Below, one piece after another: positions 16,196 to 23,716 of a DNA stretch of 39,460 nucleotides. Source of the stretch: an uncultured beta proteobacterium (GTDB taxonomy: Bacteria; Pseudomonadota; Gammaproteobacteria; Burkholderiales; Burkholderiaceae_B); NCBI GenBank assembly GCA_903932425.1, contig CAIZGG010000327.1, forward strand, positions 1-39,460. Direction: 5' to 3'. The position numbers and the translations under genes were made by a program. The stretch's first letter is position 1. Each line of letters opens with the position of its first letter. The notes below the pieces were generated by a model. The model was given only the letters and a program-made list of their open reading frames with translations. It did no database searches and had not been told where the DNA came from.

Positions 16196-17077
16196 ATGGG
16201 CTTACAAGAATACGTTTCTGCGCTCATCACGGGCGCAGGCATTGGCAGTATGTACGGCTTAGTCGCGCTAGGCTACTACACCACCTATGCCGTATCGCGT
16301 ACCGTGAACTTTGCGCAAGGCGCATCCTTAATGCTTGGCGCAGTAATGACCTTCACGCTCAGCACACAATGGCATTGGCCCGCGTGGCTCGCTGTGCTTG
16401 TTGCGCTGAGCTGCTGCGGACTCTGGAGCTATTTCGTCGAGGTCATCGCTGTACGCCCCTTCGTAAAAAGAAGTTCAGATGCCTGGCTGATGGCGACCGT
16501 GGCCTTAGGCTTGATTCTTGAGAATGTTGTGCTGTTTAGCTTTGGCAAAGATCCCAGAGGCCAAAGCTCATCTTTGCTACAACAAGGTTTCGATCTTGGC
16601 GGACTGCGACTCAATGCTTTGCAAGTCTTAATCCCTCTGGCGGGTTTTGGGCTTGCTTTGCTCTTAGCGCTAAGCATGCGCCTCACCGCGACCGGAAAAT
16701 CCTTGCTCGCGATCGCCCAAAACCGCAATGCTGCACGTCTGATGGGGATCAATTCAGAAAAAATGATTGGGCTTGCGTTCGCGTTGGCCGGGGTATTTGC
16801 TGGGGTCGCGGGTATTTTGATTGCACCCCTCTACACGGTGTCGGCCGGCATGGGTACTATTTTTGGGATCAAAGCGTTTGCCGCCGCGATCTTAGGCGGT
16901 ATCGAAAGTGCCGCAGGCGTGATGGCTGGCGGATTGATTTTAGGCATCCTTGAGGCCCTCTTGGTCACCGCAGTTGGTTCAACATACGCACAGATGTTTT
17001 CGTTTGGCCTGACGATTGTTGTCTTAGCGGTTCGGCCAGTCGGCCTTTTTGGAAAACGCAGCATTAACAAAGTTTGA
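16196..17077 (+). CDS. LivH-like inner-membrane permease
   Basis: This is the first permease subunit of the HAAT importer (BPD_transp_2 family, 293 residues). Features are an N-terminal GAGIGSMYGLVALGYYTTYAVSR-type segment, NFAQGASLMLGAV, and a central signature GKSLLAIAQNRNAARLMGIN (the EAA-like coupling loop that contacts the ATPases). The C-terminal helices read FGIKAFAAAILGGIESAAG and VAVRPVGLFG-like (VLAVRPVGLFG). About eight transmembrane helices can be counted. It starts four bases after livK. The next gene supplies the second permease and both ATPases, so the importer is complete within three genes. Confidence 0.9.
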   Translation: MGLQEYVSALITGAGIGSMYGLVALGYYTTYAVSRTVNFAQGASLMLGAVMTFTLSTQWHWPAWLAVLVALSCCGLWSYFVEVIAVRPFVKRSSDAWLMATVALGLILENVVLFSFGKDPRGQSSSLLQQGFDLGGLRLNALQVLIPLAGFGLALLLALSMRLTATGKSLLAIAQNRNAARLMGINSEKMIGLAFALAGVFAGVAGILIAPLYTVSAGMGTIFGIKAFAAAILGGIESAAGVMAGGLILGILEALLVTAVGSTYAQMFSFGLTIVVLAVRPVGLFGKRSINKV

Positions 17078-17149
17078 CCTCGTTAACTTCAAAGGCGAGG
17101 CTTGACGATAACAGTTTGACCCCTCGCTCTGCATAGCGAGGTTTGACGG
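17072..17149. repeat. Duplicated hairpin unit between livH and the livM-G-F fusion
   Basis: Two units about 42 bases apart share the plan GTTTGACC..TCG, a loop, then CGAGG(C/T)TTGACG (17072-17107 and 17114-17149). The first overlaps the livH stop codon. The second contains a seven-base-pair hairpin, CCTCGCT (17122-17128) with AGCGAGG (17135-17141), loop six, ending 15 bases before the next ATG. It could be an RNA processing or attenuation element that sets subunit ratios, or a small repeat family. The structure is seen; the role is inferred. Confidence 0.6.
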
Positions 17150-17156
17150 AAAACTC

Positions 17157-19688
17157 ATGAATACCTTACGCTCGGCGAATTTGATCGGCTGTTTGTGGCT
17201 CTGTATTGGCTCGGTCGCAGTTTTTTTTATCAATGACTACCAGTCATTGGTGTTAGGGACTGTTGCCATCACGGCCATCGTGGGCGTAGGTTTAAATATC
17301 TTGATGGGTTTAGCCGGCCAAACGTCTCTTGGGCATGCCGCGTTTTATTCCATTGGCGCGTACGCAGGTACGCTTCTCACCATCAAATTTGGTGTGCCCT
17401 ACGTTGTGGCGATGGCAGGTTCGGCCTTGATTGCAGGTTTAGCTGGCGCCCTGCTTGCGCTGCCAGCCTTGCGCGCCAAAGGCCCTTACCTTGCCATGAT
17501 CACGATCGCCTTCGGCTATTTTGTTGAGCAAGGTATCGCCGAATGGAAAGACCTGACTGGTGGCTGGAATGGGATTATGAACATTTCACGACCGATGCTT
17601 GCTGGTACAGAGATCAGTGGTTTGCAACTGACCTGGTTTGCCGTATTGCTCAGCGCGGCCTTGATCCCCGCCTATGCATGGTTTGCGCGCAGTCGTTGGG
17701 GCATCATTATGCGAGCCACGCGCGACGCAGAAATTGCGGCAAGTGCTCTGGGTGCCAAACTTTTGGTCATTCGCGTCATTGCCTTTAGCCTGTCGGCAGC
17801 GCTCGCTGGTATCGCAGGATCTCTTTTTGCAAGCATGAACGGTTTTATTAGCCCTGAGTCATTTCCATTTTTTCAGTCACTCATTTTTTTATTGATGCTG
17901 ATGATCGGTGGCGTAGGCTATTCTGCCGGTCCGCTACTTGGAGCACTTGTCGTCATTTTGCTACCCGAGTCGCTCTCCATGCTGGCAGAATACCGTTTGA
18001 TATTTTTTGGCGGCTTACTTCTGGTGGTGCTGCTGATCGCACCCAATGGCATGGCAGGGGCTGCGCTCAAAGCTAGCCAAGCGTTCGCCGCCCGCTTTGC
18101 CAAAAGTGGTGCGATTCTTGCACAAGGTTCTACGGAGCCCACCTCGTTGCAAGCGCTTCTGAACACCCACGCGCGCGCACGCGCCGCCCAGGCCTCACTT
18201 ACACTCAAAGACCTTGGCGTGACTTTTGGCGGAAATCACGCCTTGAAAGAAGTCACCCTCAGCGCCTTGGGCGGACAAGTCACAAGCTTGATCGGCCCCA
18301 ATGGTGCCGGTAAAACAACCTTGATTAATCTGGTAACAGGGTTTTATCAAGCAACGCAGGGATCGGTCAGACTCAATGACCTACCGCTCACCGGTCTGAC
18401 TATGGCCGATATTGGCCGCAACGGATTGAGTCGAACCTATCAAACTTCACAACTTTTTGGTTCGTTGAGCGTGTTAGACAACGTCTATTTTGGGCTACTA
18501 CAAGGTCGTTTGTGGGGCTCAATACCGGTTGCGTCGCGCGACGATTTCTGTGCGCAGCTTTTGCGTGTTGTGGGTTATCAGGGCTCTGTTACACAGACTG
18601 CCGACGCACTTGCGCATGTCGATCGTCGCTTGGTTGAGATTGCACGTGCGCTTGCAGCGCAACCTGCCTTTGTTTTACTCGACGAACCCGCGGCGGGCTT
18701 AAGCGCTGAAGAAAAGATTCAGCTCGCAGTCGTGCTCAAACATATTGCCGGGGCTGGCATCGGGGTCTTGGTCATCGAACACGACATGGCCTTGGTGATG
18801 AGCATTTCAGATCGGATTCACGTACTGGATTCAGGACGACTGATCGCCTCGGGCACACCTGCTGAGATTCAGCAAAGCGCTGTTGTCAGAGCGGCCTACC
18901 TGGGTAGCGGCGAATCAACGTTTTTAAAACAAGCAACGAAGCAGCCTTCTTCTCTTGTTGAGACTAGTGAACCAGCTCGAGCGCAAGATATCCTGGTGAT
19001 TGGCGACATCTCGGCACACTACGGGGCCGCCAATGTGTTGACCGACGTGGGCTTTGCCGTCAGACAGGGTGATACCGTTGCCGTGCTTGGTGCGAACGGC
19101 GCTGGCAAGTCAACCTTGATGCGTGTGCTGTCAGGCCTGCATCAGCAGTTTTCTGGAGCAATCGGCTTTGATGGTCGCGACATCAGTCACCTCGCCGCAC
19201 ATCAGGTCGCACGCCTGGGGCTGCTCATGGTGCCTGAAGGAAGACAAGTGTTTGCAGAGCTCAGCGTCGAAGACAATATTCGCATTGGGGCCTACGCTCG
19301 CGCAGAATTAACTGCTGAAAAATTGCAAGCGATTTATGCAATGTTTCCAAAGCTCGCAAGTCTAAAAACTCGACGCGCTGGCTTGCTATCGGGTGGTGAA
19401 CAACAGATGCTCGCAATCGCACGCGGTCTTGCCGGTGAACCGTTGGTGCTCTTATTAGACGAACCCTCGTTAGGCCTAGCGCCCGCCATTGTTGAAGATT
19501 TATTTTTACGACTGGCAGAGCTCAAAGCACGAGGCTTAACACTATTGCTGGTCGACCAGCGCGCGGACATGGCCCTGGCTTTGTCGGATCGCGCCAATTT
19601 ACTGGCTGCTGGTCGCATGATTTTCAGCGGCACCTCTGAGGCTTTGCAAGAGTCAGGAAAGTTAACGGAAGCTTATCTTGGCGCTTAA
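17157..19688 (+). CDS. Triple-fusion HAAT importer protein: LivM permease + LivG ATPase + LivF ATPase
   Basis: One 843-residue chain joins three normally separate subunits. LivM-like permease, about 1-310: NILMGLAGQTSLGHAAFY, LRAKGPYLAMITIAFG, and the coupling loop RSRWGIIMRATRDAEIAA. LivG-like ATPase, about 345-588: Walker A GPNGAGKTT (380-388), Walker B LLDEP, His542. LivF-like ATPase, about 612-843: Walker A GANGAGKST (645-653), LLSGGEQQ, LLLDEPSLGLAP, with Gln801 at the H-loop, as is usual in LivF. In the LivG part the ABC signature, usually LSYGQ-like, reads LAHVDRR (485-491), though the following LVEIARAL is kept. Linkers are short, about 35 and 25 residues. With livK and livH this makes a full importer. 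LivM-LivG fusions are known; a three-way fusion is less usual. Confidence 0.92.
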   Translation: MNTLRSANLIGCLWLCIGSVAVFFINDYQSLVLGTVAITAIVGVGLNILMGLAGQTSLGHAAFYSIGAYAGTLLTIKFGVPYVVAMAGSALIAGLAGALLALPALRAKGPYLAMITIAFGYFVEQGIAEWKDLTGGWNGIMNISRPMLAGTEISGLQLTWFAVLLSAALIPAYAWFARSRWGIIMRATRDAEIAASALGAKLLVIRVIAFSLSAALAGIAGSLFASMNGFISPESFPFFQSLIFLLMLMIGGVGYSAGPLLGALVVILLPESLSMLAEYRLIFFGGLLLVVLLIAPNGMAGAALKASQAFAARFAKSGAILAQGSTEPTSLQALLNTHARARAAQASLTLKDLGVTFGGNHALKEVTLSALGGQVTSLIGPNGAGKTTLINLVTGFYQATQGSVRLNDLPLTGLTMADIGRNGLSRTYQTSQLFGSLSVLDNVYFGLLQGRLWGSIPVASRDDFCAQLLRVVGYQGSVTQTADALAHVDRRLVEIARALAAQPAFVLLDEPAAGLSAEEKIQLAVVLKHIAGAGIGVLVIEHDMALVMSISDRIHVLDSGRLIASGTPAEIQQSAVVRAAYLGSGESTFLKQATKQPSSLVETSEPARAQDILVIGDISAHYGAANVLTDVGFAVRQGDTVAVLGANGAGKSTLMRVLSGLHQQFSGAIGFDGRDISHLAAHQVARLGLLMVPEGRQVFAELSVEDNIRIGAYARAELTAEKLQAIYAMFPKLASLKTRRAGLLSGGEQQMLAIARGLAGEPLVLLLDEPSLGLAPAIVEDLFLRLAELKARGLTLLLVDQRADMALALSDRANLLAAGRMIFSGTSEALQESGKLTEAYLGA

Positions 19689-19808
19689 TCAAAGAGTCTT
19701 CTTTTATCTATTCAACAGCCATCAAGTTCTTCGGAAGAGCCAAGCCACTCCGTACGAATGCCTACCAAGTGAACTCACTTTAACCCTTCGACCACAACTT
19801 AAACTGCA

Positions 19809-20708
19809 ATGAACTCATCCAAAGCTACAGCCCCTCTTGCCTCGCACGGACGTTTTGCCTATCAGGCGATTACCCAACGCCCTGACTATTGTTGGCCGAA
19901 CAAGAGTCGGCTAGCGGTCTATTTAGGCTTTAACGTTGAGCACTTTGCGTTTGGCGCTGGGCTCGGTGCCAACCTCGGTCCAGCAAGCCCACAACCCGAC
20001 GTGCTCAACTACAGTTGTCGCGAGTACGGCAATCGCGTTGGCGCGTGGCGCTGCCTATCGCTCTTTGACGAACTGGCTTTGCCCACTGGTGCGTTGATTA
20101 ATACAGCTTTATATGATCATTGCCCTGAACTAATCTCAGCCCTGGTCAAGCGTGGCGATGAACTCATCGGACACGGCCACACAAATGCCGAACGCCAAGG
20201 GGAGTTCAGCGAAGCTGATGAACTGACACTTCTGGCAGATTGCCGAGCACGCATCCTCAGCGAAAGCGGTATCGCGCCAAGTGGCTGGCTCTCACCATGG
20301 ATTTCTGAGAGCGCGCTGACACCAGATCTGCTGGCTGAAGCAGGCTACGGCTACACCTTAAACTGGTGTCACGATGATCAACCCGTTACGATGCAGACAC
20401 GATCGGGCAAAAACCTGTGGTCAATCCCTTACCCGCAAGAAATCAACGACATCCCGATGCTGATCGGCCGCCAGATGGATATGGCACCTTTCGCGCAAAT
20501 GATCATCGATCAGTTTGAGGAAATGCTCAGACAATCTGCCGAACAACCTCTGGTGATGGGGATTGCGCTGCATCCTTATCTAGTCGGCCAACCCTACCGC
20601 CTCCTTCATTTGCGGCGTGCGTTACAGCATATAGCCGCTGCACGTGAGCGCGGTGAGATCTGGTTCACAACCCCCGGCGAAATCCATCGCCACGTCAGCA
20701 CGTTGTAA
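19809..20708 (+). CDS. Polysaccharide deacetylase-family (NodB/PuuE-like) hydrolase
   Basis: The 299-residue protein belongs to the carbohydrate-esterase-4 superfamily, in the cytoplasmic branch that includes PuuE-type allantoinases and amide hydrolases. There is no signal peptide. Features are FNVEHFAFG (in place of the usual TFDDG first motif), the SCREYGNRVGAWR block, IGHGHTNAERQ (second-motif histidines), GWLSPWISES (RSP-like motif) and GIALHPYLVGQPYR near the end (catalytic His). That pattern resembles PuuE-like proteins more than chitin or peptidoglycan deacetylases. It lies 120 bases after the importer fusion and 46 bases before ridA on the same strand. A role in hydrolysing an amide or ring bond of the imported compound is inferred from context. 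No good ribosome-binding site is visible, so the start is less sure. Confidence 0.8.
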   Translation: MNSSKATAPLASHGRFAYQAITQRPDYCWPNKSRLAVYLGFNVEHFAFGAGLGANLGPASPQPDVLNYSCREYGNRVGAWRCLSLFDELALPTGALINTALYDHCPELISALVKRGDELIGHGHTNAERQGEFSEADELTLLADCRARILSESGIAPSGWLSPWISESALTPDLLAEAGYGYTLNWCHDDQPVTMQTRSGKNLWSIPYPQEINDIPMLIGRQMDMAPFAQMIIDQFEEMLRQSAEQPLVMGIALHPYLVGQPYRLLHLRRALQHIAAARERGEIWFTTPGEIHRHVSTL

Positions 20709-20754
20709 CATCTGCGAGGTGCTTCATCTCACGAACTTAAAAAAGGATATCGCA

Positions 20755-21150
20755 ATGGGCCCTCTTCAATTTCATATGATTGCTGGCGCACCCGATCCGG
20801 TTGCACCGTTTAGCCATGCCGTTGAGGCCGACGGCTGGGTCTTTGTCACGGGGCAGATGCCCTTTGTCGATACCTCAATCGACACGCCCTACCCTGAGGG
20901 GATTGAAGCGCAAACAAAGCAGGTCATGAAAAATCTGACAAACGTACTTGAGGGGGCTGGCCTCACCCTCAAAAATGTGGCCTCTGTTCGCATTTTTCTG
21001 ACACACTTTTATGAAGATTACGACTTGATGAACGCGGTCTACGCCACGTACTTTGAACCGGGCCAACGCCCTGCTCGCACCTGTATTGGCGTCACAGGCC
21101 TGGCCAAGGGTGCGCGCGTAGAAATTGATATGATCGCCAAACGATTTTGA
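20755..21150 (+). CDS. RidA/YjgF/UK114-family protein
   Basis: The 131-residue protein belongs to the RidA family, whose archetype hydrolyses reactive enamine/imine intermediates; other members (RutC type) act in nitrogen-heterocycle breakdown. The FSHAVEADGWVFVTGQMP start, the QVMKNLTNVLEGAGLTLKNV helix and the C-terminal QRPARTCIG (Arg108) and VEIDMIA (Glu123) correspond to the family fold and its anion-binding Arg. The frame opens 37 codons upstream inside the deacetylase gene, but AAAAAGGA precedes the ATG at 20755, which also starts at the domain edge. It probably handles an unstable product of a neighbouring enzyme; this is an inference. Confidence 0.9.
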   Translation: MGPLQFHMIAGAPDPVAPFSHAVEADGWVFVTGQMPFVDTSIDTPYPEGIEAQTKQVMKNLTNVLEGAGLTLKNVASVRIFLTHFYEDYDLMNAVYATYFEPGQRPARTCIGVTGLAKGARVEIDMIAKRF

Positions 21151-21185
21151 ATTCTTTTAAACAATAACAATTCGAGACACTCCAC

Positions 21186-22178
21186 ATGAAAAATCAACAC
21201 GTCATTTTGGTTAGCCGCCCAACAGGTTGGGTGACCCCTGAAAACTTCAAGCTCGTTGACGCCGATATGCCTGTGCCGGGCAACAATCAAGTCTTGATTC
21301 GTAACCAGTGGTTATCGCTTGACCCTTACATGCGCGGTCGTATCTCGGATGCAAAGTCTTATGCGCAAGGCGTCAACCCGGGCGAGGTCATGGTGGGCGG
21401 CGCGATTGGTGAAGTGATTGAATCAAACTCGCCAGACTTTAAGGTTGGTGAAACTGTGTTGGCTGCTACGGGCTGGCGACTGTATGGTGCGATCAACGCC
21501 AAAGGCGTCACGAAAATCGACACCAGCAAAGTTAGCCCTACCGCATACCTAGGCATTCTAGGTATGCCTGGCATCACAGCCTGGACTGGCCTCATCGATA
21601 TCTGCCAACCCAAAGCTGGCGAAACTGTTGTGGTCGACGCCGCCTCGGGCGCGGTGGGTAGTGTGGTCGGGCAGCTGGCCAAACATGTTGGCTGCCGAGT
21701 CGTTGGAATCGCGGGTGGTGCAAAAAAATGTCAGTACGTTGTAGAAGAACTGGGGTTTGATGCTTGCATTGATCACCGTTCAAGCAATTTTGCCGATGAA
21801 CTCGCTGCGGCCTTACCTCAGGGTATCGACTGCCTGTTCGAAAACGTCGGTGGCGAAATCTTTGAACGCTTGCTAACTCACATGAATACCTTTGGTCGTA
21901 TCGCGCTTTGCGGAATGGTGTCCGAGTTCAATCGCGATGCCCATGCCTACCGCACCTTACGCGCCATCTTAGTCAGTCGCCTGCGCGTGCAGGGCTTTAT
22001 TGTGTCAGACAAGCTTGAAACCTGGCCCGGAATTCGGCAGCAACTCTACGACCTGGTTGTGGCGGGCAAACTAAAGTTTCGCGAGTCGGTTGCGGTGGGC
22101 CTGGGCAGTGCACCCGAAGCTCTGGTCGGCATGCTCAAGGGTGAGAACTTTGGTAAACAACTTGTAAAGCTGGTGTAA
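21186..22178 (+). CDS. CurA-like (zinc-lacking MDR) NADP-dependent oxidoreductase
   Basis: The medium-chain dehydrogenase/reductase is of the leukotriene-B4-dehydrogenase/CurA (YncB) branch: 330 residues, no zinc-ligand pattern. Landmarks are VSRPTGWVTPENF, the substrate-domain motif QWLSLDPYMRGRISD, LGMPGITAWTGL, the nucleotide-binding VDAASGAVGSVVGQLAKHVG and GCRVVGIAGG, and FENVGGEIFE. The family reduces activated C=C bonds with NADPH. It begins 35 bases after ridA and ends four bases before the tctC-like gene. It may act in the same pathway as the oxygenase and deacetylase, or in detoxifying enal/enone products; the sequence does not decide this. Confidence 0.88.
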   Translation: MKNQHVILVSRPTGWVTPENFKLVDADMPVPGNNQVLIRNQWLSLDPYMRGRISDAKSYAQGVNPGEVMVGGAIGEVIESNSPDFKVGETVLAATGWRLYGAINAKGVTKIDTSKVSPTAYLGILGMPGITAWTGLIDICQPKAGETVVVDAASGAVGSVVGQLAKHVGCRVVGIAGGAKKCQYVVEELGFDACIDHRSSNFADELAAALPQGIDCLFENVGGEIFERLLTHMNTFGRIALCGMVSEFNRDAHAYRTLRAILVSRLRVQGFIVSDKLETWPGIRQQLYDLVVAGKLKFRESVAVGLGSAPEALVGMLKGENFGKQLVKLV

Positions 22179-22182
22179 CGCC

Positions 22183-23208
22183 ATGCAAGGCACTGCCAAG
22201 ACAACTTGGCACGCATTCGCCCAAAAGGCGAGCGCCCTTGCAAGCTTTGCCTTCGCGGTACTGCTGAGCGTTGCCGCCACGGCTCAAAGCACGAGCCCGA
22301 AGCCGGGCGCAACCTATCCTGAACGCCCAATTCGCTTTGTAGTGCCCTTTGCTGCAGGCGGCGCAACCGATGTGGTCGCGCGCCTCATTGCGCCCGGTCT
22401 GTCGAGTGCACTCGGGCAAACTGTCATCGTTGAAAATCGCCCAGGGGCTGCAACGGTGATCGGTACGGCGCTGGTTGCGCAATCCGCACCAGACGGCTAC
22501 ACCATTCTTCAAGGTTCAGCCAGTTTAGCGATTACTGCCAGCACGATGGCCAAACTGCCCTACAACGTGACACGTGACTTAATCCCGGTCATACAGACCT
22601 CATCCCAAGCCTATCTGGTGTTAGTACGTCAGTCGTCTCCTATCAAATCAATTCGCGATCTACTGTCTTACGCGCAGCAACAGCCAAAGAAGATCAGTTA
22701 CGGCACGCCCGGCCATGGCAGCAGTGGTCATCTCTCAATCGAACAATTTTGCCTTGAAGCTGCGGTTCAAATGACGCACGTTGCGTACAAGGGCGACAAC
22801 CCGGCGCTCACAGACTTACTTGGCGGTCATATTGATTTGGTGTTCGCGACAATCTCGGCAGCCTACCCTCACCTACGCTCGGGGCAATTGCGCGCAATCG
22901 CCATCACAGCGCCGCAACGTTCAAGCCGCTTTCCTGAACTGCCAACGGTCTCTGAGTCGGGTGTGCCTGGTTATGAGGCAAGCTCTTGGAATGGTGTCTT
23001 AGTGGCCGCCGGTACGCCACAAGTCGTCGTCGACCGTCTTGAAAGCGAGATCGCAAAAGTCTTAAAGTCGCCTGAGCTTATTCAGTGGTACACAGACAAC
23101 GGCGCTGACCCAGGTGCGCAAAGCTCAGCGCAGTTCAAAGAAGTCATCCGCGTACACCTAGAAAAATGGGCGCGACTCGTCAAAACGATTGGTCTAACAC
23201 CCGAGTAG
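22183..23208 (+). CDS. Bug/TctC-family tripartite tricarboxylate transporter substrate-binding protein
   Basis: This periplasmic binding protein belongs to a family greatly expanded in Bordetella and relatives. After a signal peptide with a long n-region (hydrophobic core about 17-33, cleavage near ATA-Q), it shows YPERPIRFVVPFAAGGATD, a GQTVIVENRPGAA motif, DGYTIL, YGTPGHGSSGHL and a GVPGYEASSWNG segment near the C-terminus. All are standard Bug motifs. Length is 341 residues. No TctA or TctB membrane genes are present, so it is an orphan, as most Bug proteins are. It probably supplies a shared permease elsewhere or has a sensing role. It starts four bases after the curA-like gene and closes the plus-strand run. 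Confidence 0.9.
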   Translation: MQGTAKTTWHAFAQKASALASFAFAVLLSVAATAQSTSPKPGATYPERPIRFVVPFAAGGATDVVARLIAPGLSSALGQTVIVENRPGAATVIGTALVAQSAPDGYTILQGSASLAITASTMAKLPYNVTRDLIPVIQTSSQAYLVLVRQSSPIKSIRDLLSYAQQQPKKISYGTPGHGSSGHLSIEQFCLEAAVQMTHVAYKGDNPALTDLLGGHIDLVFATISAAYPHLRSGQLRAIAITAPQRSSRFPELPTVSESGVPGYEASSWNGVLVAAGTPQVVVDRLESEIAKVLKSPELIQWYTDNGADPGAQSSAQFKEVIRVHLEKWARLVKTIGLTPE

Positions 23209-23251
23209 CGAAGCCGCGCCAAGAGCCAAAGGGACATCACAAAGGCTTCAC

Positions 23252-23716
23252 TTATAAAAATCTGTCGAGAATACGGCGACTATTCTTATCAAGTGCTTGC
23301 ATGTCAGGCAAGATAAACCTCAAACCATGACTGTCAGTAATGATCAGCGTTGAGCCGCTTAAACGTCGGATATCTTCTTCGCCCTTGAGGATCAACTTGG
23401 TTGCACCCCGGTCAGTGACGACGTCCCAAGTACTTGGCGTTGACAGCGTCGAGACGCTCACGATCCGTTGAATTGTCGGCATCATCTCGCGCAATGCAAT
23501 CTCTTCATTCACTAAAGCACGCATCTCTTCGGGCAGTGTGCTCAAGTCATCCACCCAGGCAACCTCTTTACCCTCAAGACTCATAAACGCGACAAACTCC
23601 CCAGGTGCTTGCAGCGGAAATGCACGCACAGGCACCACGCCTTCGTGCGTGCGCCCGTCTTGCAAGGTCAGCAGCAGGCGACCAGCTTGATTGCGCGACA
23701 ACAAGAAATCAGACAT
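23252..23716 (-). CDS. DUF1854 protein associated with cyanophycin metabolism
   Basis: The 154-residue cytoplasmic protein has the DUF1854 pattern: SRNQAGRLLLTL, GVVPVRAFPLQAPGEFVAF, VAWVDDLSTLP, a conserved REMMPTIQRI helix, a WDVVTDRG-type strand and ITDSHGLRFILPD. The frame continues upstream, but I place the start at the ATG at 23716, preceded by AAGAGG at the right distance and overlapping the ABC transporter stop by eight bases, so the two are translationally coupled. The pair sits divergent from the cyanophycin synthetase genes, an arrangement I recall as typical of Burkholderiales. Molecular function is not known. It might be a cytoplasmic partner of the ABC protein. Confidence 0.85.
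   Translation of the reverse strand: MSDFLLSRNQAGRLLLTLQDGRTHEGVVPVRAFPLQAPGEFVAFMSLEGKEVAWVDDLSTLPEEMRALVNEEIALREMMPTIQRIVSVSTLSTPSTWDVVTDRGATKLILKGEEDIRRLSGSTLIITDSHGLRFILPDMQALDKNSRRILDRFL

Noticed and set aside
15025-19688. A urea (Urt) transporter
   Set aside because: It belongs to the same superfamily, but UrtA-E has five genes next to urease genes, and none are here. I left the substrate open.
23209-23251. Terminator between the convergent tctC-like and DUF1854 genes
   Set aside because: GAAGCC and GGCTTC can pair, but the loop is 28 bases and there is no T tract. This is not enough to call a terminator.
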